NCBI GenBank assembly: GCA_934045905.1
Contig: OW203767.1
Location: 29,448,520-29,512,519, forward strand
Reading direction: 5' to 3'
Source: Leuctra nigra
Taxonomy: Eukaryota > Arthropoda > Insecta > Plecoptera > Leuctridae
DNA: 64,000 nt
The translations under genes and the position numbers were made by a program. The notes under the pieces are model-generated. The model did no database searches and was not told the origin of the DNA. It saw only the letters and a list, made by a program, of their open reading frames with translations. Of this stretch, positions 15,001 to 24,277 are shown piece by piece (the stretch's first letter is position 1; every line of letters begins with the position of its first letter).

Positions 15001-18000
15001 GTGTCTGCGTGCATCGACTTCCGTGTAGGTGTTGCAGTGCTCATGCAGGCTAATTACATGCCATATGATTCAATACACACTCATTCTTCCTTCGGCTCTA
15101 CACGTCTATACCCACTATACCCACAGTGTTCGGCCGGAATGATGTCCGAGCATGTTCTGCACTTGACTGTGGAGTAGAGAACAAGTGAAGCCGTGTTGAG
15201 CTCACATGGGCGTGTCTGCGTGCATCGACTTCCGTGTAGGTGTTGCAGTGCTCATGCAGGCTAATTACATGCCATATGATTCAATACACACTCATTCTTC
15301 CTTCGGCTCTACACGTCTATACCCACTATACCCACAGTGTTCGGCCGGAATGATGTCCGAGTATGTTCTGCACTTGACTGTGGAGTAGAGAACAAGTGAA
15401 GCCGTGTTGAGCTCACATGGGCGTGTCTGCGTGCATCGACTTCCGTGTAGGTGTTGCAGTGCTCATGCAGGCTAATTACATGCCATATGATTCAATACAC
15501 ACTCATTCTTCCTTCGGCTCTACACGTCTATACCCACTATACCCACAGTGTTCGGCCGGAATGATGTCCGAGCATGTTCTGCACTTGACTGTGGAGTAGA
15601 GAACAAGTGAAGCCGTGTTGAGCTCACATGGGTGTGTCTGCGTGCATCGACTTCCGTGTAGGTGTTGCAGTGCTCATGCGGGCTAATTACATGCCATATG
15701 ATTCAATACACACTCATTCTTCCTTCGGCTCTACACGTCTATACCCACTATACCCACAGTGTTCGGCCGGAATGATGTCCGAGCATGTTCTGCACTTGAC
15801 TGTGGAGTAGAGAACAAGTGAAGCCGTGTTGAGCTCACATGGGCGTGTCTGCGTGCATCGACTTCCGTGTAGGTGTTGCAGTGCTCATGCAGGCTAATTA
15901 CATGCCATATGATTCAATACACACTCATTCTTCCTTCGGCTCTACACGTCTATACCCACTATACCCACAGTGTTCGGCCGGAATGATGTCCGAGCATGTT
16001 CTGCACTTGACTGTGGAGTAGAGAACAAGTGAAGCCGTGTTGAGCTCACATGGGCGTGTCTGCGTGCATCGACTTCCGTGTAGGTGTTGCAGTGCTCATG
16101 CAGGCTAATTACATGCCATATGATTCAATACACACTCATTCTTACTTCGGCTCTACACGTCTATACCCACTATACCCACAGTGTTCGGCCGGAATGATGT
16201 CCGAGTATGTTCTGCACTTGACTGTGGAGTAGAGAACAAGTGAAGCCGTGTTGAGCTCACATGGGCGTGTCTGCGTGCATCGACTTCCGTGTAGGTGTTG
16301 CAGTGCTCATGCAGGCTAATTACATGCCATATGATTCAATACACACTCATTCTTCCTTCGGCTCTACACGTCTATACCCACTATACCCACAGTGTTCGGC
16401 CGGAATGATGTCCGAGCATGTTCTGCACTTGACTGTGGAGTAGAGAACAAGTGAAGCCGTGTTGAGCTCACATGGGCGTGTCTGCGTGCATCGACTTCCG
16501 TGTAGGTGTTGCAGTGCTCATGCAGGCTAATTACATGCCATATGATTCATTACACACTCATTCTTCCTTCGGCTCTACACGTCTATACCCACTATACCCA
16601 CAGTGTTCGGCCGGAATGATGTCCGAGCATGTTCTGCACTTGACTGTGGAGTAGAGAACAAGTGAAGCCGTGTTGAGCTCACATGGGCGTGTCTGCGTGC
16701 ATCGACTTCCGTGTAGGTGTTGCAGTGCTCATGCAGGCTAATTACATGCCATATGATTCAATACACACTCATTCTTCCTTCGGCTCTACACGTCTATACC
16801 CACTATACCCACAGTGTTCGGCCGGAATGATGTCCGAGTATGTTCTGCACTTGACTGTGGAGTAGAGAACAAGTGAAGCCGTGTTGAGCTCACATGGGCG
16901 TGTCTGCGTGCATCGACTTCCGTGTAGGTGTTGCAGTGCTCATGCAGGCTAATTACATGCCATATGATTCAATACACACTCATTCTTCCTTCGGCTCTAC
17001 ACGTCTATACCCACTATACCCACAGTGTTCGGCCGGAATGATGTCCGAGCATGTTCTGCACTTGACTGTGGAGTAGAGAACAAGTGAAGCCGTGTTGAGC
17101 TCACATGGGCGTGTCTGCGTGCATCGACTTCCGTGTAGGTGTTGCAGTGCTCATGCAGGCTAATTACATGCCATATGATTCAATACACACTCATTCTTCC
17201 TTCGGCTCTACACGTCTATACCCACTATACCCACAGTGTTCGGCCGGAATGATGTCCGAGCATGTTCTGCACTTGACTGTGGAGTAGAGAACAAGTGAAG
17301 CCGTGTTGAGCTCACATGGGCGTGTCTGCGTGCATCGACTTCCGTGTAGGTGTTGCAGTGCTCATGCAGGCTAATTACATGCCATATGATTCAATACACA
17401 CTCATTCTTCCTTCGGCTCTACACGTCTATACCCACTATACCCACAGTGTTCGGCCGGAATGATGTCCGAGCATGTTCTGCACTTGACTGTGGAGTAGAG
17501 AACAAGTGAAGCCGTGTTGAGCTCACATGGGCGTGTCTGCGTGCATCGACTTCCGTGTAGGTGTTGCAGTGCTCATGCAGGCTAATTACATGCCACATGA
17601 TTCAATACACACTCATTCTTCCTTCGGCTCTACACGTCTATACCCACTATACCCACAGTGTTCGGCCGGAATGATGTCCGAGCATGTTCTGCACTTGACT
17701 GTGGAGTAGAGAACAAGTGAAGCCGTGTTGAGCTCACATGGGCGTGTCTGCGTGCATCGACTTCCGTGTAGGTGTTGCAGTGCTCATGCAGGCTAATTAC
17801 ATGCCATATGATTCAATACACACTCATTCTTCCTTCGGCTCTACACGTCTATACCCACTATACCCACAGTGTTCGGCCGGAATGATGTCCGAGCATGTTC
17901 TGCACTTGACTGTGGAGTAGAGAACAAGTGAAGCCGTGTTGAGCTCACATGGGCGTGTCTGCGTGCATCGACTTCCGTGTAGGTGTTGCAGTGCTCATGC

Positions 18001-19329
18001 AGGCTAATTACATGCCATATGATTCAATACACACTCATTCTTTCTTCGGCTCTACACGTCTATACCCACTATACCCACAGTGTTCGGCCGGAATGATGTC
18101 CGAGCATGTTCTGCACTTGACTGTGGAGTAGAGAACAAGTGAAGCCGTGTTGAGCTCACATGGGCGTGTCTGCGTGCATCGACTTCCGTGTAGGTGTTGC
18201 AGTGCTCATGCAGGCTAATTACATGCCATATGATTCAATACACACTCATTCTTCCTTCGGCTCTACACGTCTATACCCACTATACCCACAGTGTTCGGCC
18301 GGAATGATGTCCGAGCATGTTCTGCACTTGACTGTGGAGTAGAGAACAAGTGAAGCCGTGTTGAGCTCACATGGGCGTGTCTGCGTGCATCGACTTCCGT
18401 GTAGGTGTTGCAGTGCTCATGCAGGCTAATTACATGCCATATGATTCAATACACACTCATTCTTCCTTCGGCTCTACACGTCTATACCCACTATACCCAC
18501 AGTGTTCGGCCGGAATGATGTCCGAGCATGTTCTGCACTTGACTGTGGAGTAGAGAACAAGTGAAGCCGTGTTGAGCTCACATGGGCGTGTCTGCGTGCA
18601 TCGACTTCCGTGTAGGTGTTGCAGTGCTCATGCAGGCTAATTACATGCCATATGATTCAATACACACTCATTCTTCCTTCGGCTCTACACGTCTATACCC
18701 ACTATACCCACAGTGTTCGGCCGGAATGATGTCCGAGCATGTTCTGCACTTGACTGTGGAGTAGAGAACAAGTGAAGCCGTGTTGAGCTCACATGGGCGT
18801 GTCTGCATGCATCGACTTCCGTGTAGGTGTTGCAGTGCTCATGCAGGCTAATTACATGCCATATGATTCAATACACACTCATTCTTACTTCGGCTCTACA
18901 CGTCTATACCCACTATACCCACAGTGTTCGGCCGGAATGATGTCCGAGCATGTTCTGCACTTGACTGTGGAGTAGAGAACAAGTGAAGCCGTGTTGAGCT
19001 CACATGGGCGTGTCTGCGTGCATCGACTTCCGTGTAGGTGTTGCAGTGCTCATGCGGGCTAATTACATGCCATATGATTCAATACACACTCATTCTTCCT
19101 TCGGCTCTACACGTCTATACCCACTATACCCACAGTGTTCGGCCGGAATGATGTCCGAGCATGTTCTGCACTTGACTGTGGAGTAGAGAACAAGTGAAGC
19201 CGTGTTGAGCTCACATGGGCGTGTCTGCGTGCATCGACTTCCGTGTAGGTGTTGCAGTGCTCATGCAGGCTAATTACATGCCATATGATTCAATACACAC
19301 TCATTCTTCCTTCGGCTCTACACTCTATA
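1..19329. repeat. 211-bp satellite DNA array, 92 monomers in view
   Basis: Head-to-tail 211-bp monomers fill the window from its first base to 19329, so the array continues to the left. Monomers differ at only a few positions each. Three full monomers (about 2127, 7612 and 9510) are 210 bp because one G is missing in the CACGTCTATA motif. The last, partial monomer (from about 19215) has the same deletion and stops inside CTCTATA at 19329, next to unique sequence. Each monomer holds a 60-codon ATG-to-stop frame, but 211 is not a multiple of three, so no frame runs on. Substitutions in that frame are mostly amino-acid changing (Phe/Tyr 10, Tyr/His 23, Ser/Thr/Tyr/Phe 32, Met/Ile 49, His/Tyr 53), which argues against a protein. 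Function is unknown; pericentromeric or heterochromatic satellite is an inference. Confidence 0.97.
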
Positions 19330-19411
19330 GGTACCTACAGGTCGGCTGACATGTGATATTCTATGTACATCCATTCCAGTGGGCTCTCTCTTCTTGCAAG
19401 AGCCACGTGTG

Positions 19412-19627
19412 CAGAGGTAGAAGGGCGGAAGTTCAGTTCTATTTTGCTTTCACACTTTAATCTAGCTGTATCAATTGCCATTTGACTGATGTCAACAAAT
19501 ACAGTATTCTCTTACACAATGAATGACTCATGTCACCATTATAAATATGATTGGAAGAAGACAAAATTACTGTTTTTTGAGCTAACGTCAAGATTAATTG
19601 GAATGGACTTCCGCCCTTCTACCTCTG
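19412..19627. mobile_element. Foldback (MITE-like) element with 21-bp perfect terminal inverted repeats
   Basis: A 21-nt arm at 19412-19432, beginning CAGAGGTAGAAGGGCGGAAG, is exactly the reverse complement of 19607-19627. The 216-bp segment between and including the arms is AT-rich with no convincing gene. A 66-codon frame at 19489-19689 runs through it and out the far side and is taken as chance. No clear target-site duplication is visible. A diverged relative lies at about 37818-37999, so this is a family, but I cannot assign a superfamily. Confidence 0.6.
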
Positions 19628-21279
19628 AGGTAAAAAAAATATTGCATCATTTAATTGAAAATCATGGAAACCAAATATTTATAAAATAGATCAAATCTCA
19701 AAATATATCTTCATAGTTAAATTAAAACAAAGATGATCCAAATTAATAATTTCTTAAAAGATTTCATATATATTTTTTAAATCCAATTCCCTCCAGCGCC
19801 CTGGAGGTCTATTCTAGAACGCTTTCCCAATTCCATTCTGATGGAATCCGGTCACGGCCATACGGATTAACATTGCATGGAATCGAATTCCATGAGCATT
19901 GGGAATATAAATGTTCTCGAATTGGGCCCATGTCGCCGATGTGACATGTGAATGCGAGGCGAGGCGATGTCCCTGCGAGGGCGATGTGGCGACAGTTCTT
20001 GTGCTCTGACGTCACAGAGTGGATCAGCAGTGGATCAACTCTAAGCTCGCACGTGACTTGGTGTTGTGAGCTGTGCGGGGGGGAGGGGGGGATGCGGATA
20101 TATTATAAAGAGGGAAGAGTCAGGGGGGAGTCTAAATGTCGCCATTTGATGGAGAAATGAATTAAATTGAATTGAAGAAGTGTTGAAATTGTGTGCTGTT
20201 TTTGAAATGGACCTTAGATGTGTGGTTTATGTGTAACATACTTTTTATGTAGTTCGATAAAAAAAAAAAAAAGTTGACCCGTGCTGAGCGTTTTTGTTAT
20301 TTTACACTTGAAGAACGACGGGTCACTAAAATTGCTACCTTATTAGTAAAATTATGATTTGGAAAACACGTAAAATTAGTATTCGTTTTCGTTATGGGGC
20401 TGGATTTACAAAGAAATATTATCTCCTTATAATACGTACTATCTTTTGTACTCACTTTAACACGGTGGTTTTGGTATTTAATCGAAATAAAAAAGTAGGT
20501 ATTGGCAGATAATAATTTGTGTGAAGCCAGCCCATGGGGTTTATACATGGTTTGCCGACGAGATCTGTAATTTCACGAGTTGAAGTGTAGATTCAATTGC
20601 TATAATCTATAATCTTGAGCCAGTACGTGAGGCAATATTTAAAATGTTATTAGCGCTAAGAAACCGAGACCGTGACACAGTAGTGAACTGCTTTACCGGC
20701 CGGGCGTGGTTGCGCGCTGTACCGACAGAGCGCGCCACTGTGATGTTCCGCTGAATGTCAACACCACGTGCTACTGTCACGTGACCGACCTGGCACGTGC
20801 TGCTAACAGTTGACAATACAACAGGTGTTAAAGGACCATGTTTGTACCATAATAGGTCCTTGGTTTATACAGGCGTATTGATATTCGGGAAAATAAAAAT
20901 GCACTTTGAAAATTTACGAAACGCATTCCTTTGTGGCTTTATTGATTAGTGATTACTTTTTCTTAATTATTTTCTGTTAAAAATCAATCACTTTTAAGGC
21001 GTAATAGTTTTAATGAATCAGGTTTAACCAGAGTTCCCACCAGGATATTTACTTAATATTCAGCGCACGCATTTATTGATTTTTATTTTTTTATAATATC
21101 CGTAGACGTTTTCCATTCTATACGAAATGAATTATTTGTAAAAGAATTTGTGAAATTTGAATATAACATCAATACATTCGCGTCCGACCTTGGACAGCCG
21201 AATCGACACTCCAACCAAATTTATTGACCAATTAAAACCAGTCACATTATTTCCTATTCCTATCGAACTGTACGTGGGT
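19628..21279. other. Non-coding stretch, nothing recognised
   Basis: Flank of the 211-bp array. It holds short open frames only, none with a recognisable domain or splice context. Visible compositional features are a G-rich patch near 20074-20090 and an A-run near 20260-20273. The moderately GC-rich block at 20610-20830 has several CACGTG-type palindromes; no tRNA or SINE boxes could be convincingly placed in it. Confidence 0.4.
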
Positions 21280-21431
21280 TGACGCACTCGGGACTCCCGT
21301 GCAGCGTGCACGCTCGGGTGTCCCGGCTGTTGAGCCACGTGGACTCCAATGATGTTGACGCAGTCGGGACACCCGTGCAGCGTGCACGCTCGGATGTCCC
21401 GGGTGTTGAGCCGCGTGGACTCCAATGATGC
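21280..21431. repeat. Tandem duplication of a 76-bp GC-rich unit containing a nested hairpin
   Basis: Two units, 21280-21355 and 21356-21431, align with an exact 76-bp offset and few mismatches. Each contains an outer CGGGAC/GTCCCG pair around an inner perfect stem CGTGCA-GCG-TGCACG, followed by a GCC(A/G)CGTGG motif. The hairpin bases are conserved between the units although neighbouring bases differ. The minus-strand open frame across it is uninformative. Confidence 0.75.
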
Positions 21432-22807
21432 TGCTATAACTCGTCGGCTATCATTACTCGATCATAACCGTGCAAGTGATTACTCATAGGAATTAATTGG
21501 GTTCTATCACTCGCCTTGACTCTCCTGCGCATCTTCTGAGCCTGAGGTGTGGTCGCTCCGATAAGTTCATTAGCTAGGAATGAAGATTACGTTGAAGTGA
21601 TGTTTTCAGAGTCTAAAGTCTTCGGTCTACTTATTACGTGCTTGATGCCAGGTCCGTGGAACGTTTTCTTATGCATAGCGTTCACGATTTTGTCAGGGGT
21701 AGACTATACATTTTACAAATGTCTACCCAGCGTAAGACTGCTGTAAATCCATTTGACACTGAATTTGCAGCAGCAAAAAACTATTTTCTTATGGGAATTC
21801 CTATTTTTCACGCTAATTTTGGCTATTATTCTGGAACTACCTCCACCTCACCCCATAACAATACAGAAAGCAAAGAAAATCCACATTTCTGAGGCCTATA
21901 CAGCATTTAATTGGCGACTGTATTTTGGCATTTGCCCTCATGGCGCTGAAAGGTCCTCTCCAAATGGAGATTCGGTAAATTTTTTAGGGGTGCTTTTTTA
22001 CTGATATTGGCGATATTTTGCGATGTTCTGATAAAGATTTTGTATGCATTTGCTCAGTGAAATAATAGATCGTGATATAAACGATCATTTTCCACGTCGG
22101 TTTGGCTGACTTTGTTCAAGTGCTCGCACTGGACCATCTGCCCAATGCACCATGGGTTTGTCACCTGGCATCTGTCTCTGTGAGAGCGACATTTTGCACA
22201 CACACTAATGTCGTATGAGCTGTCGAGGTTCTTTGAACGAGATGGTGTGAACTATATTGTACATTAGAATGTAACCGTGTTGCCGATCAATTTCAAAATG
22301 TGCGTAGTCATTGCGACTAACATTTTAGGGGTTTTCAACAATTTTCATACTAATCAGTAAAGAAATTTAAGAATAGTCATTTTAGGGACGTTTTATGCTT
22401 GTTTTGAAAGTGTATTTCAAATTATTCACATTTTACACGAATAATGATTCGCATGCAATACGCTTATAAACGCGTTACACGAGCTTTTTCCTAGTTATTG
22501 CTTCCAAAGTAGGCATTTTGCAAGAAAGTGAAACTTAACGCGATTCGAGCGATACCACGTGACTAAAAATATAAATCACGATATTGTCCAAAGTACTGCA
22601 CTCATAGAGTCGGGAGGGCATTTTTCTCATTCAGTAAGTGGTTCTACAACTCACTGTATATGTTTTAACACATTATTGTTGTACCGTAAAATTTAGACTT
22701 TTTTATTTTTTAAAATAATCATATTTATTTTTGTCACGATTTAAGCCCCACCTTTCACACTACAGACTTCCACGAGGTCTCATTTTGTTCACAAAGAATG
22801 AGCGGAT
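21432..22807. other. Non-coding stretch with a dispersed-repeat fragment
   Basis: No gene was recognised. The part from about 22190 to 22510 resembles 33780-34125: both have the phrase 'TTTTGCACA..CACTAATG', then a 'GATCAA.TTCAAA' stretch, and both end in an ACGCGTTACAC...TTTTCCTAGTTATT motif. This marks one fragment of a repeat family that recurs at about 26.9, 33.8, 35.3 and 36.3 kb. Confidence 0.45.
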
Positions 22808-22961
22808 GGGCTGACTAAGCCCAAATTTCGATAACTTCATTCCTACTGCAACTTTAGCTCCTATACTAAATCAGTAATATTTGACTCTAAAATCCGGTAC
22901 GTTATATATTTTTTTTTACAAAAATGTAAACAAATAATTAGAAAAAGGGCTTAGTCAGCCC
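22808..22961. repeat. Short inverted repeat pair (15 bp)
   Basis: GGGCTGACTAAGCCC at 22808-22822 is exactly the reverse complement of GGGCTTAGTCAGCCC at 22947-22961. The intervening 124 bp is AT-rich. It may be part of a degraded transposon; no target duplication is evident. Confidence 0.45.
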
Positions 22962-23110
22962 ATAACTAAATGTCTGATGAATATTCCCTCCAAGTTTCAT
23001 GTAATTCAGATAAGCGGTTTTGTCTATACGTTGTCAGTTGTAACGTGCATTTTACACGTTTGAAAACGTCCCGGATTTTTTTGTGGCTTCCAAAAACGAC
23101 TAATGTTACT
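22891..23110 (+). repeat. Diverged dispersed repeat, copy 1
   Basis: Shares order and wording with 23503-23660: an 'AATC.GGTACG' start, then 'ACTAAAT.TCTGATGAATAT', then a 'GT.CATTTTACA' stretch and an 'AAAACGT.CCGGATTTTTTT' end. The two are direct repeats about 560-610 bp apart with many indels. No coding capacity is seen. Confidence 0.6.
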
Positions 23111-23502
23111 TGATATCATATGTTACGAGCTTCCTCTTACGAAATATGAAGAAAATTAATATTGATTTTTTAGAATGTTCAGAAATACATTCTGAATGTA
23201 TTGTTATATCGCTAATATTCAGATTGCTATCTTGATTGGACAACATGTCACGCGCGATATCATATCTCTTCACGACTGCGCTGACCGGCGCGTGACCTTG
23301 ACGACCTGGGATGTGTGTCAAGCAGAGTCCGCCCACGCAGCGCCGCCATCTGTGTCAAGTGTTAGAAAGCCGAGCGAGTGAAATCACTCACTTTGTCACT
23401 GCGGAGACGCGGGATCTGAGAGATCAGATCCGCTCCATTCCGCTCCATTGCCACATAGCACATATGCGGTTTAGCAGCAATGCGAAATATCGATGAACGC
23501 AA

Positions 23503-23660
23503 AATCTGGTACGCAATATATTTTTCTTTGTTCAAAGAAAATGGGGTTCTAAAACTAAATATCTGATGAATATATTCTTTGGTACAGTATTTTACGTGTA
23601 TTTTACATATTTCAAAACGTTCCGGATTTTTTTTGTGGTGCCCAAAAAGTGACTTAAGTT
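23503..23660 (+). repeat. Diverged dispersed repeat, copy 2
   Basis: Direct-orientation partner of 22891-23110, shorter because of internal deletions. It lies just upstream of the palindromic MITE at 23692. Confidence 0.6.
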
Positions 23661-23691
23661 TATGTTGACCATCTTTTAAATAAATCTCTTA

Positions 23692-23895
23692 AGGTGGATT
23701 CACACAGCCGTTCCAAACTTCCCAAGTTTGCCGAAGTTCCAAATCGCCGTTCCAAAAACTCCTGTGTGAACTATGAAAAGATTCGAACTGCGAATATTGA
23801 GTTCCAAACTTTCATAGTTCACACGGAAGTTTTTGGAGCAGCGATTCGGAACTTCGGCAAACTGGGAAGTTTCGAAGGGCCGTGTGAATCCACCT
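23692..23895. mobile_element. Palindromic MITE, 204 bp, TTA target duplication (PIF/Harbinger-like)
   Basis: The whole element is an imperfect palindrome. The outer arms begin AGGTGGATTCACAC on both strands and stay complementary with a few mismatches and small indels almost to the centre. It is flanked by TTA at 23689-23691 and again at 23896-23898. A 3-bp TTA/TAA target duplication is characteristic of PIF/Harbinger elements, so a non-autonomous Harbinger MITE is the best reading. The similar short peptides readable on both strands arise from the palindrome and are not genes. Confidence 0.85.
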
Positions 23896-24155
23896 TTAAA
23901 GTTATTAGAAGCTTTCAAATTTTATGACTTCAAACTTTTTTATTGCTGCGTTTTCTGACAAAATGATGCTTCAAAACAGATAAGTTAGCCCACAGATCTT
24001 ATCCCCTGATTTGTTTGATCTGTTTTCATGTTGATTTGTATATTGATACATTCATTTCAAATTGTTATTTGCATCGCTGAGTTATTTATGCTTGGGATCC
24101 TTACCTAATGTTCAGGTAATAAAATAAAATGATTAAATACATAATTACATATTAT

Positions 24156-24165
24156 TTTATTTATT
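24156..24165 (-). terminator. Polyadenylation signals of the 624-aa chitin-binding gene
   Basis: Two overlapping AATAAA hexamers on the minus strand (read from 24165 and 24161), about 115 nt past the stop codon at 24278. They are the first canonical signals downstream of that gene. The cleavage site is not determined. Confidence 0.6.
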
Positions 24166-24277
24166 AATAACAAGTCGCTAAATACATTGGTCAGCCAGCC
24201 ATCAGAAATGATTTGTTCTAGTATGTTGCATAGAGACAGTAAAAAGTGTCTTTGTTTTCGCTCTCAACTTCTGAGCT

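Noticed and set aside
17..19186. Array of about 88 sixty-residue ORFs as a peptide multigene family
   Set aside because: Monomers are satellite DNA. The unit is not a multiple of three, most variants are amino-acid changing, and there are no signal peptides, splice sites or promoters.
19489..19689. 66-residue ORF
   Set aside because: Lies over a foldback element, AT-rich and without a domain; the related copy at 37.8 kb does not keep the frame.
23694..23927. Pair of similar peptides on opposite strands as overlapping genes
   Set aside because: Explained by the palindromic MITE at 23692-23895.
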